Shown: positions 45,321 to 53,417 of the stretch, in pieces
Position numbering within the stretch: position 1 is the first letter of the stretch
Layout of the letters: the number at the start of each line of letters is the position of its first letter
From: an uncultured Acidobacteriota bacterium
GTDB taxonomy: Bacteria > Acidobacteriota > Blastocatellia > Pyrinomonadales > Pyrinomonadaceae
Direction of reading: 5' to 3'
DNA: 64,000 nucleotides
Assembly (NCBI GenBank): GCA_937873515.1
Contig: CALMYB010000013.1
Coordinates: forward strand, 62,001 to 126,000
Position numbers and translations under genes: made by a program
Notes under the pieces: model-generated
What the model was told of the DNA's origin: nothing
The model's database searches: none
What the model saw: only the letters and a program-made list of their open reading frames with translations

Positions 45321-46454
45321 ATGCGTTTTATTGACCCGAAGATCGTCTTTGTTGGCGTTTTGCCGGTAATTTTGCTCATCGCAGCGGCGGCGTATGGGCA
45401 ATCGGGGCGTGTGTCTGCAACTCCGGTACCGACGCCGACGCCCGAACCCGAACTCAAGATCTCGACGCAGGAGATCAAGCTCAACGTGCTCGCATTTGAC
45501 GAACGCGGCAGCTTTTTCAAGGGCGTTACGACAGACGATCTTGTGATCCGCGAGGACAACATCCTGCATCAGGCCGCAAGTGTCAGATACATTCCTGCGA
45601 ACGTCCTGATCGTGATGGATACGGGCGGCGAGATGCGTGTCGTCAAAACGCTTGACAGAACCCGGAAGGTCGCACTTGCTCTGATCAACGCCCTGCGTCC
45701 GGAAGACAAGGTCGCCGTCATGGCCTACGCAAACAAGCCTGTGATGCTCTCAAGCTGGACGCAGGATCGCGTAAGCAGTCGTGCGGCCGTAAACAGCGCG
45801 AATTTCGGCACGAGATCCGCATTTGTTGCGGCTCTTGATCTGGCAGCGGCAACGTTCGGCCGTACCGAAAGCGACAATAACCAGCTCGTACTCATAACAG
45901 ACGGAACTGACAGTTCGGCGACGCCGGCCCAAAAACTCGCGGCATTTGACAGGCTGCGAGCCGCGAACATCACGGTCCACGTCTTGAGCTATGCCGCAAT
46001 GGAAGCGGCCGACATCGAGCCGCGTACAAAAGGCGTAACGAATTCGCCGCCTCCAAAGGCGATGCCGGACCAGATCGCCAACGACCTGCCCAATGGCGCC
46101 CGCGATGTAGCAAGAGCGCCGAAAGCAAAGACATTCGTTGTCGATCGCCCGTTCTTGAAGAAGCTAAAGGACCGCGAGAATGCCTTGACCGCTGCAGAAA
46201 AGCAGCTCGAAAAACTCACGGAAGATACGAACGGCGAGTTTATCGGCCCTATGTCGCCGGATGAGATGGAAGACAAAACGATTCTTGTCGGCCAGATGAT
46301 CGACTCGTCCTATGTGGTCACATACGTACCGAAGATGCCCGTAACAGCGGAACACGGCATCGCCGAAAGGCATATCGAGGTAACGTCGAAACGTCCGGGC
46401 CTGATCGTCCAGGCAAAGCGCAACGTTCTGCTGATCGAACCGAAAACTCCGTAA
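45321..46454 (+). CDS. secreted VWA-domain protein (acidobacterial VWFA-related type)
   Basis: A 377-residue protein starting at ATG 45321, which opens a signal peptide (MRFIDPKIVFVGVLPVILLI to AYGQ); a longer frame from GTG 45147 would translate the tandem repeats. A beta domain (about 45-95) precedes a von Willebrand A domain (about 95-290; VLIVMDTGGEM, DKVAVMAYA, LVLITDGTDSSA). The MIDAS reads DTGGE rather than DxSxS, so metal-dependent ligand binding may be lost or altered. A C-terminal beta segment follows. Such proteins are abundant in this phylum, with unknown ligands. Confidence 0.85.
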   Translation: MRFIDPKIVFVGVLPVILLIAAAAYGQSGRVSATPVPTPTPEPELKISTQEIKLNVLAFDERGSFFKGVTTDDLVIREDNILHQAASVRYIPANVLIVMDTGGEMRVVKTLDRTRKVALALINALRPEDKVAVMAYANKPVMLSSWTQDRVSSRAAVNSANFGTRSAFVAALDLAAATFGRTESDNNQLVLITDGTDSSATPAQKLAAFDRLRAANITVHVLSYAAMEAADIEPRTKGVTNSPPPKAMPDQIANDLPNGARDVARAPKAKTFVVDRPFLKKLKDRENALTAAEKQLEKLTEDTNGEFIGPMSPDEMEDKTILVGQMIDSSYVVTYVPKMPVTAEHGIAERHIEVTSKRPGLIVQAKRNVLLIEPKTP

Positions 46455-46572
46455 CTCCCCCGAGGCATAAGGAAAGATTTCGCAACAACTTGCCTCAACC
46501 ACGCGTGAAAGACATTGCTTGGTTTTTCGTGCTAAACTGCACGCTTCGCCCGGCCTCGACAAGTTTTGTAAA

Positions 46573-47238
46573 ATGTACGGGCGAAAGTTTGCAGAAAAGG
46601 GTACAAGGTTGTCTCGCATTTCCGATCTAAATCTGGCGTCAAAGCCGTTCCGTAATCGCCTTCTGCCATATTTGGCGGCCGCCGCACTTTTGCTCGCCGC
46701 GGGCTTGCTCGGGATCGTCTGCCTCGTAAAGCTTAAGCAAAATTCGGACACGAACAAGATCCTTGCCGCACACATTGAAGCCGCAAATACGGAAATATCA
46801 CGACTTAAAGGCGAGGGCGAAAAAGTGCGTCAGCAATTGACGCCTGAACAGCGAATGGTCTTGAGCGCGGCTCATCGCCTTGTTGCGAACAAGGCCTTCG
46901 GGTGGTCGAAGCTATTCGCCGACCTCGAAGCCGTAATGCCCGGAAGCGTGTCCGCATCGAGGATCTCGGTTCAGCATATCTACACTGACAGTGCGAAAGT
47001 ACGTGCCGAACTCGAGCTTGGCGTTATAAGCCGCGATTACGCAGGCGTCCAGCAGATGATCCAAAATATGCAGAATTCGGGCCTTTTTCTCGCAGAATTG
47101 CGCGGCCAGGATCTGCAAAAGACCGATCTCTCGGTTTACACGCAATACACGCTGCGCGTCGTGTATTCGCCCGGCTATTCCTATGCCGCTCCGCAAACGC
47201 CCGACATCGCACAAAATAATTCGGGAGGTGGTGAATAA
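46573..47238 (+). CDS. PilN-like inner-membrane assembly protein
   Basis: A 221-residue bitopic protein. A short cytoplasmic segment with the PilN-like motif ISDLNLASKPFRNR is followed by one membrane helix (about 30-55), a coiled coil (about 60-100) and a ferredoxin-like periplasmic domain (about 110-200). PilN links the cytoplasmic PilM ring to PilO in type IV pilus or type II secretion machines. The start is uncertain: ATG 46573 or TTG 46609. Its stop overlaps the next ATG by one base. Confidence 0.75.
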   Translation: MYGRKFAEKGTRLSRISDLNLASKPFRNRLLPYLAAAALLLAAGLLGIVCLVKLKQNSDTNKILAAHIEAANTEISRLKGEGEKVRQQLTPEQRMVLSAAHRLVANKAFGWSKLFADLEAVMPGSVSASRISVQHIYTDSAKVRAELELGVISRDYAGVQQMIQNMQNSGLFLAELRGQDLQKTDLSVYTQYTLRVVYSPGYSYAAPQTPDIAQNNSGGGE

Positions 47239-48110
47239 TGGCCGAGATCGAAGTTCAAGCCGAACAGGCCGCACCCGAACCTGCAACGCAGGACCCGACA
47301 CTTTATTCGCGTCGTCCGCGAAAGGTTTACGCCGGAATGTGGGGCCCGCTGGAGATCGCTGCGGTCGCGGTCGGTGGCTTCTTTCTACTTGCGGCGATCT
47401 TGGCGTACACGTTCTTCATTGTGCCGTCGGACAATTCGGTCGTAAAAAACCGCGCCGAGGCTGACCGGCTCGAAGCCGAGAAGATCACCGCTCAATCGAA
47501 ATACGGCGAGATCACGACGACCGAGGGCCAGGTCGCTAAGCTGCTCGACAGCGCGGACAATTTTGAACTCCGTTACCTGCCCGCGGCCGACAACGGGCGC
47601 GGTGCCCTTTATCAGCGGCTAAACGGCCTGATCGCCGCATATGGCCTGGTCAACACGGCCGGCCCGGACTATCAGCCGCTTGAGCCGATAACGGAAGCCG
47701 CGTCGAACAACCAGTCGCAGGAGGAACGCGGCCGCGAACGTTTTCGCAGCCTGTTTCCCGGCGTTTACGTGACAACAACGCTCGAAGGTTCCTATCAAGA
47801 TCTGCGTCGGTTTATTCGCGATATCGAGACCGGCGGCGAATTTGTCGTCATCAGCGCGATCGAGCTTGCTCCGTCCGATACTCAGCAAAAGGCTGATACG
47901 ACCAAGCAGCCTGTCCAAGGGCCCGGTGTTCCGACGGCCGTCGATCAGAGAGGCTTTCCGATCGCCCAAGATCCAAACGAAAAGGCCCAGCCGGACAAGC
48001 CAAAGGGAAAGACGCACGGCGAGATCGTTTCGCTGCGCATCGAGATGGCAGTGTATTTCCGGCGAGCGAATTTTGCTCCGCCGCTTGCGAATGAAGGAGC
48101 GACGCAATAA
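47238..48110 (+). CDS. PilO-like inner-membrane assembly protein
   Basis: A 290-residue bitopic protein: proline/Ala-rich cytoplasmic start, one helix (about 37-62), coiled coil (about 70-105) and a periplasmic ferredoxin-like domain (LFPGVYVTTTLEGSYQDLRR, FIRDIETGGEFVVISAIEL) typical of PilO. A Gln/Lys/Pro-rich insert (about 215-260) precedes the last strand (EIVSLRIEMAVYFRR). It is linked to the PilN-like gene by TAATG and overlaps the next gene by one base. It should pair with the PilN-like protein to form the inner-membrane platform. Confidence 0.75.
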   Translation: MAEIEVQAEQAAPEPATQDPTLYSRRPRKVYAGMWGPLEIAAVAVGGFFLLAAILAYTFFIVPSDNSVVKNRAEADRLEAEKITAQSKYGEITTTEGQVAKLLDSADNFELRYLPAADNGRGALYQRLNGLIAAYGLVNTAGPDYQPLEPITEAASNNQSQEERGRERFRSLFPGVYVTTTLEGSYQDLRRFIRDIETGGEFVVISAIELAPSDTQQKADTTKQPVQGPGVPTAVDQRGFPIAQDPNEKAQPDKPKGKTHGEIVSLRIEMAVYFRRANFAPPLANEGATQ

Positions 48111-49219
48111 TGGTGGCTCGTGCTGTATCTGACCCGAACGAACGGAAGAAGCTGATCGCGGCGATCGTGCTCGCGGTGCTTGCTGCCGTTGCTCTGTTCT
48201 ATGCGTTTGGGCGCGGACTGTTCGCAAGCACCCCTTCGACTAGCTCTAAAACAAATGTGACCCCGACACCGAAGCCGTCGCCTGCAGCCCCCGGAGCCTT
48301 TACCCTGCCGACGGCCGACGAACAGAATTTTACCGACACGACGACGCCCGTTGTGATGCCGGCGAATATTCCCGCTCCAGAGCCCGGCCGAAATATATTT
48401 GCGTTCTACGAACCGCCAAAGCCGACCCCGTACAGCCCGACACCTTTCGTTCTCGTTACTCCGCCGCCGCCTTCGCCGACGCCCACGCCGGCGTATGAAA
48501 TGAGCTCGATCAGCCCATCATCGGTCTATGCAGGCACCGACGGAATTCGGCTCGAAGTTACGGGCGATCGTTTCGAACCCAACGCACACATCTATTTCAA
48601 CCAGACAGAATTCCCGACGCAGTTCATCAGCCCGCAGAAGCTCGTTGCGAACATTCCGGCTAATCTGATCGCGACCGAAGGCTCACGGCAGGTAATCGTC
48701 CAATCGCCCGACGGAAAGAAGTATTCGACTCAGTTCATGCTCACCGTCCAGACGCCGCCGAAGCCGACCTTTACCTATCTCGGCATGATCGGACGCAAAC
48801 GGTTCAACAACGACACCGGATACTTCATCGACGGCGTAAAATCGGACGCAAAACCGTTCGGATTGCGGATAAATGATGTGACCGGCGGACGTTTCAGACT
48901 CGTAAAGCTTACGCCCGGCGAAGCGATGTTCGAGGACACTTCGCTTGGCTTCAAACATCGGATCCCGATCGCTCAGGCCGCTGAAGTTCCCGCGCAAAGT
49001 TTGCCGATGGGGCAGCCGCGGCGCGGAGGATTTCCGCAGATGGGCCAGCCGTATCCGAACTATCAGCCGCAACAGCAGCAGATCGATCCAAATGCCTGCC
49101 CGCCGGGTATCCCTTGCAACAATATTCGGCCCCAAAGAACGCCGGGAGTACCGCAGAACGCGAACCCGCAGAACGGAGAGAAAGGCTCCAAGGAAGATGT
49201 GGACGACAACGATCAGTGA
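48110..49219 (+). CDS. PilP/GspC-like protein with IPT/TIG domain
   Basis: A 369-residue protein with one N-terminal membrane helix (about 14-33), a Pro/Thr-rich linker (about 40-130), an IPT/TIG Ig-like domain (about 130-215; SISPSSVYAGTDGIRLEVTG), and a small beta domain (RFRLVKLTPGEAMFEDTSLGFKHR) resembling the homology region of PilP/GspC. The tail is Gln/Pro/Asn-rich. It may connect the PilN/O platform to the outer-membrane secretin. The TIG insertion is unlike classical PilP. It overlaps the next gene by 23 bases. Confidence 0.65.
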   Translation: MVARAVSDPNERKKLIAAIVLAVLAAVALFYAFGRGLFASTPSTSSKTNVTPTPKPSPAAPGAFTLPTADEQNFTDTTTPVVMPANIPAPEPGRNIFAFYEPPKPTPYSPTPFVLVTPPPPSPTPTPAYEMSSISPSSVYAGTDGIRLEVTGDRFEPNAHIYFNQTEFPTQFISPQKLVANIPANLIATEGSRQVIVQSPDGKKYSTQFMLTVQTPPKPTFTYLGMIGRKRFNNDTGYFIDGVKSDAKPFGLRINDVTGGRFRLVKLTPGEAMFEDTSLGFKHRIPIAQAAEVPAQSLPMGQPRRGGFPQMGQPYPNYQPQQQQIDPNACPPGIPCNNIRPQRTPGVPQNANPQNGEKGSKEDVDDNDQ

Positions 49220-49898
49220 TCGCCGACGGGAAAGCGGGATGACGCTGATCGCCGTGATGGCGATAATGGCGATCTTCGCTGTCGCCCTGCTCGCCGTCGC
49301 ACCGATGGTCGCGACCGAAATTCAGCGGGAGCGTGAACTCGAAGCAATCGCCCGCGGTGAAGAGGTCGCGGAAGCGATCCGCCAATACGTGGAATTCTAC
49401 CGCGGCGCAAAGCTCCCGAACTCGATGGACGATCTCCTCGAAGGCCTCCCTGAAGGAACAAAGACGCGACAGATCCTGCGTCCGTCGGCCGCGATCGATC
49501 CGCTAAGCAAAGACGGCAAATGGCGGCTCATTCCAGCAGACGGCAAGTCTTTGGCTCCGTTCGCAAAAGCGGTTCAGGCATACAACGGCGGCTTGCTTCC
49601 CTCAAGTCCGAGCCAGGTGTTCGATCGCTGGGCCGTCGTGATCGTCAATTCTTTGAATACCGAGACGGAAGAGGACAAGACGGCGCCGATCAGCGAAGAC
49701 GTTGAGATTCAGACAGAGGACACGCCATTCATTGGCGTTGCGAGTCAAGATCGCGGCAAGTCGATCGTCGCCTATTACGGACTTGAAAATCATTATAAGT
49801 GGATATTTACACCGCTCTTTCGCGGCACCGGCGTAAGCGTACAGCCCGGGCGGCAAATGGGAAATGCAGCAAATTCCGCGTGGAATGTCGTGAAGTAA
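49197..49898 (+). CDS. type II/IV pseudopilin-like protein
   Basis: A 233-residue protein. Starting at ATG 49197 gives the leader MWTTTISDRRRESG and then MTLIAVMAIMAIFAVALLAV, a class III prepilin signal with cleavage after Gly14. The internal ATG at 49239 would lose the leader. The Glu normally at mature position 5 is replaced (MTLIA), as in GspK-type minor pseudopilins. The mature part has a helix with RERELEAIARGEEVAEAIRQ and a globular C-terminal domain. It is the last gene of the cassette. Confidence 0.82.
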   Translation: MWTTTISDRRRESGMTLIAVMAIMAIFAVALLAVAPMVATEIQRERELEAIARGEEVAEAIRQYVEFYRGAKLPNSMDDLLEGLPEGTKTRQILRPSAAIDPLSKDGKWRLIPADGKSLAPFAKAVQAYNGGLLPSSPSQVFDRWAVVIVNSLNTETEEDKTAPISEDVEIQTEDTPFIGVASQDRGKSIVAYYGLENHYKWIFTPLFRGTGVSVQPGRQMGNAANSAWNVVK

Positions 49899-49932
49899 GA
49901 AGTAAAGGGTGCAAATTATCTTCGAGGACAGT

Positions 49933-49961
49933 TTGACAATCAGGGTGGTCTCCTTTAGAAT
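49933..49961 (+). promoter_or_regulatory. dps promoter
   Basis: TTGACA at 49933-49938 and TAGAAT (5/6) at 49956-49961 are exactly 17 bases apart. The -10 box lies inside the PerR-like palindrome. Confidence 0.8.
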
Positions 49962-49969
49962 TATTCTAA
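49955..49969. promoter_or_regulatory. PerR/Fur-type operator over the dps -10 box
   Basis: TTAGAATTATTCTAA is a perfect 7-1-7 palindrome that matches the PerR box TTATAATNATTATAA at 13 of 15 positions. It covers the -10 region of the dps promoter, so a bound repressor would block RNA polymerase. A second inverted pair, CTCCTTTAGA/TCTAAAGGAG (49950-49959 and 49971-49980), frames it. Confidence 0.7.
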
Positions 49970-49988
49970 CTCTAAAGGAGGAGTGAAT

Positions 49989-50465
49989 ATGCATAACACA
50001 AAGATCGATATTCCAAAAGACGCACGTGAAAAACTTATCGCAATACTTAATCAGCGGCTCGCCGACGCCGCAGACTTAAAATCACAGGCAAAACAGGCGC
50101 ACTGGAACGTAAAGGGAATGAGTTTCATCGCTCTTCATGAGCTGTTTGACCGCGTGGCGACCGAAGTCGACCCAATGGCGGACGACATCGCCGAACGCAT
50201 CACTTCTCTCGGCGGAACCGCACTTGGAACTGTTAGGGTGGCGGCGCAAAACTCAGAACTACCCGAATATCCGCTCGAGATAAGCGACGGCTCTGATCAT
50301 GTTGACGCACTATCGACCGCGCTTGCGGAATTCGGCCGCTGGGTTCGGGCCGACATCGACCGCACTGACGAGCTTGGAGATAAGGACACCGCCGATCTTT
50401 TTACCGGTGTTTCCCGAAATATCGACAAACTTCTCTGGTTCGTCGAAGCACATCAGCAGAACTGA
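49989..50465 (+). CDS. dps: Dps-family ferritin-like DNA-protecting protein
   Basis: A 158-residue four-helix protein that forms 12-mers, oxidises Fe(II) with peroxide and stores iron. Ferroxidase ligands are visible: His38 (QAHWNVKG), His50 and Asp54 (LHELFDRV), and Asp66/Glu69 (DDIAER). AAAGGAGG sits seven bases before ATG 49989. The promoter carries a PerR-like operator, in line with peroxide-induced dps/mrgA control in other bacteria. A strong terminator follows, so it is monocistronic. Confidence 0.96.
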   Translation: MHNTKIDIPKDAREKLIAILNQRLADAADLKSQAKQAHWNVKGMSFIALHELFDRVATEVDPMADDIAERITSLGGTALGTVRVAAQNSELPEYPLEISDGSDHVDALSTALAEFGRWVRADIDRTDELGDKDTADLFTGVSRNIDKLLWFVEAHQQN

Positions 50466-50490
50466 TCGCGGCCTTTCGCAATATGACAAG

Positions 50491-50530
50491 AAAGCCGTTC
50501 CGCTTCATAGGCGGAACGGCTTTGTTTGTT
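50491..50530 (+). terminator. intrinsic terminator of dps
   Basis: AAAGCCGTTCCGC (50491-50503) pairs perfectly with GCGGAACGGCTTT (50511-50523) around TTCATAG, followed by GTTTGTT. It may also serve the convergent minus-strand gene through the A-rich 5' side. Confidence 0.88.
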
Positions 50531-50556
50531 AGTGCGAGCAAGTAAGCTTTTGGCTC

Positions 50557-51312
50557 TTATTTCCAATAGTTCTTATCCACGCTCATCCATTTCTCTGTGT
50601 CCCAAAGATCGTCGGTCAACTCTACATCGGCCTTAATTCGTGTGTATTCCTCGCTGGTCGTGTGCCGGCCGTCAACATAAAAAAGAACTTCTGCTGCAAC
50701 CCAGCCGCCCTTTGCTTTTACGTACTTATTGAACTGTGTTTCGCTGACGCTTTTCTTATCCTTACCCGCCAGCTGTATCAAACGGACAAAAACAAGGCGC
50801 TTCTTATCGACCCACAGCTGAGGCGACTTTAGGTCACCTTTCTGGGCACCCACAACATAGACATCACGGCCCTGCCATTTTTCTGTGTGGATGACCGAAA
50901 GGTCGATGCCCATCTTCTTAACTTCGGCGATCGTGGTCTCGACAGGCTGAGCATAGACGTCGAAGCCAACGACCATCAACGGATGCACAAAGTCGCGGCC
51001 ACCCTTTGTCTTACCTTCTTTGAACGAGAATGCCTTGCCGGCAGCGAATAGGATACCGTCGCCTTTCTCGGCCGGGGCGAAGTCTATTCGGAGGTAGCCC
51101 GGCACCTTCATCGCTTCGTACCACGTAGCAACATCAGCTTTTCCGTCGGGCGAATAATTCGTCGTTTTCTGCTCAAAGGTGAGCGTTTTGTACCACTTGC
51201 CTGCGTACTTTGCGTTCATCGCCGCAATAAGGTCTGTTCCGTTCTCAATATCGACCGCAAAAACAGAAGCGGCCAGCAGCATCGTTACCGAAAGGGCATA
51301 GATATATCTCAT
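50557..51312 (-). CDS. secreted LolA-like protein
   Basis: A 251-residue protein with a signal peptide (1-19, LAASVFA). The body is a half-barrel-like series of strands (WYKTLTFEQKTTNYSPDG, GYLRIDFAPAEKGDGILF, WQGRDVYVVGAQKGDLKSPQ) typical of the LolA/LppX superfamily of periplasmic hydrophobic-ligand carriers. GAGGAGC precedes the ATG. The ligand is unknown. It lies 73 bases after the Agl23-like gene on the same strand. Confidence 0.68.
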   Translation of the reverse strand: MRYIYALSVTMLLAASVFAVDIENGTDLIAAMNAKYAGKWYKTLTFEQKTTNYSPDGKADVATWYEAMKVPGYLRIDFAPAEKGDGILFAAGKAFSFKEGKTKGGRDFVHPLMVVGFDVYAQPVETTIAEVKKMGIDLSVIHTEKWQGRDVYVVGAQKGDLKSPQLWVDKKRLVFVRLIQLAGKDKKSVSETQFNKYVKAKGGWVAAEVLFYVDGRHTTSEEYTRIKADVELTDDLWDTEKWMSVDKNYWK

Positions 51313-51385
51313 TTCAAAAAGCTCCTCGAGATTCGTTTGGCTGTTTTACGATGAGGGCGGGCGTTTTGTTTACGAAAAGTTACCG

Positions 51386-53398
51386 CTATTTCGATTCATA
51401 CTCGAAGATCTTGTAGAGATCTTGATCCTGCGGATCGGCGAGATCACGGCGGACCAGCAGCATTAGGTCAACGCCGGGGCGAAGGGGATAAACGCCAACG
51501 AATTTATAGTGTGCGGAATATTTCTCGACGACCTGCGTGTCTTGGTCATTCTTCTTTGCGACGATCATCTCGGCCGTGTTGGCATCGACGAGGCTGCCGT
51601 AGAAATTCGCGTGCGGGTAATCGTTCACGTACCAGGTAAGCGGCCAGTAATCCGGCGAGACGATCTCGATGGTCGCGTCTTTGCCCTTTGAACTTTTTTC
51701 AGCGTAATGCTCTATCTGTTTGACAAGGTCGAGCATTCCGCGTTTGGTATGAGCGTAAACGTAGCCCATTTCCTCATCGTCATACCGCACGAAATTCAGG
51801 TCGTATGCTTGATACGTAAGCAAGGACGAAGCAAGGATCAGAGTGAGGCCGCCGGAAAGGCGCGTCGCGAGAAATTTGGACGAAAGGATCTCGTTGATGC
51901 CGTAACCTGCGATCAGACACATCGGAAGAAAGAAACTCAATGCGAGCCACGGCGTTTTATAAGGAATGATCGTGTAGGCAGCGAACATTCCAAACGCCCA
52001 GAATGCCGAAAAGACAGCAAAGCGGTTCCTTGGCCGCAGGAATGCGATCGCACCGCCAAGAGCTGAAAGCAGCAGAAGCGGTGATTCGACCTTCATCCCC
52101 CATTTCACATAGGCGAGAACGCCGTTCTGCGTATGGTCCTTTGTGCCGGTCTTCGTCCAGAGAATGTACGCTTCGACAGCACGCGACAGGCCATCGGGAA
52201 AGGAAAAATAGGACGAGAAAAAGACGGCGAGAACAAATACAAAAGTAACTGCCGATGCAGAGATCAAAAGAAGCCTGTCAGCACTCGACCCGAATGCTCC
52301 GAAAAAGCCCTCGTAAGTGAGTTCCGGTTCCGAGTACGCGGTAAGTTTACCTTTTTGGTACGCAGTAAGAAACATCGCCCACGCCGCGATCGTCGCGAGC
52401 AACAGAATGCAAAGCGTGTAGAATGCGAACGGTTCCTTTACGCTGTTCTCACCGAGAAAATATGTGTGTACCCACTTCAGTGCATCGATCGTATAGCGAT
52501 AGAAGAAAACGGCCCCGGCAAGAACCGCAAAATGTGCGAACCCGACCGCGAACCATTTCGAGCGTGTCGGACCAACAGCGACATTCTTTTGCCAAATGCG
52601 CGTCGCGGCCGTCGCGATCACCATCGTGCCGATCGAGATGAACGCGGTCTCTTTTGTAGCAAAGAGCAACGCCGCAGACGCCGCAGCAAGTATCAGATAG
52701 ATCGGCCGTCCTTCACGCCAGTCGAGAAGGCCTTTTAGAAAGAAGTATATGAGCGCAAGTTCTACGATAACGACGGCTATCCGGAACGTCCAAAGCGCGG
52801 TCGCGTTGCCATCTGAGAAATACGTCGCTATATTCAGCCCCGAGGGGATAAAGCATACGGCAAGCAATATCGCGAGCCATACCTTCGCGAGAGGGCCGGC
52901 CGCCTTCCGCTCGATGAAAAGCACAATGGAGACGACGATCGCGAGTGTGCAGAAAGTAAAGAAGGTCTCGTGTATGAAGTACCGCGAGATATAGACCATC
53001 CCCGGCGAGAGCGCGAGAAATAGTGCGGCAGAAAGACTCCCGATGCGGCCTAGATAACGCGATAAATAGAGGACAAGGACGACCGTCAGTACACCGAAGA
53101 CCGCCACGCTTGCCCTCACGGCAAACGTATTCAGCCCGAAGATCTTCGAGAAAAAGAGCGAAATGTAATAGAGCGTCGGGCCGTGGTAGTTCGCGGGATC
53201 GTATTTGTAAACGCCGGTACGATAGAGCGTCGTGAGGAAAAATCCGTTGACGCCTTCGTCATGATGAAGCGGTTTGAGCGTGAGGTCATAAAACCGAAAC
53301 CCGAATGCGATCACGGTAATGGCGGCAGAGCAGCAAAGCCAAACTATGTCCGGCTTTGTCCGCCCTTGCTCTTGTTCAGTGATCTTTGTTTCGGTCAT
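51386..53398 (-). CDS. GT39-like membrane glycosyltransferase (TIGR03663/Agl23 type)
   Basis: A 670-residue polytopic protein with about 11-13 spans. The first luminal loop carries the GT-C acidic signature (LKPLHHDEGVNGFF) and ANYHGPTLYYISLFF, which mark the TIGR03663 family linked to archaeal Agl23-type flippase-associated proteins. A soluble C-terminal part (about 560-670; EIVSPDYWPLTWYVNDYP) follows. It should move a sugar from a polyprenyl donor on the outer face of the membrane. The start is ATG 53398; a TTG lies three bases earlier. It is 20 bases downstream of another GT-C-like gene. Confidence 0.85.
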   Translation of the reverse strand: MTETKITEQEQGRTKPDIVWLCCSAAITVIAFGFRFYDLTLKPLHHDEGVNGFFLTTLYRTGVYKYDPANYHGPTLYYISLFFSKIFGLNTFAVRASVAVFGVLTVVLVLYLSRYLGRIGSLSAALFLALSPGMVYISRYFIHETFFTFCTLAIVVSIVLFIERKAAGPLAKVWLAILLAVCFIPSGLNIATYFSDGNATALWTFRIAVVIVELALIYFFLKGLLDWREGRPIYLILAAASAALLFATKETAFISIGTMVIATAATRIWQKNVAVGPTRSKWFAVGFAHFAVLAGAVFFYRYTIDALKWVHTYFLGENSVKEPFAFYTLCILLLATIAAWAMFLTAYQKGKLTAYSEPELTYEGFFGAFGSSADRLLLISASAVTFVFVLAVFFSSYFSFPDGLSRAVEAYILWTKTGTKDHTQNGVLAYVKWGMKVESPLLLLSALGGAIAFLRPRNRFAVFSAFWAFGMFAAYTIIPYKTPWLALSFFLPMCLIAGYGINEILSSKFLATRLSGGLTLILASSLLTYQAYDLNFVRYDDEEMGYVYAHTKRGMLDLVKQIEHYAEKSSKGKDATIEIVSPDYWPLTWYVNDYPHANFYGSLVDANTAEMIVAKKNDQDTQVVEKYSAHYKFVGVYPLRPGVDLMLLVRRDLADPQDQDLYKIFEYESK

Positions 53399-53417
53399 CA
53401 ACAGGCGCTTTGTTCGA

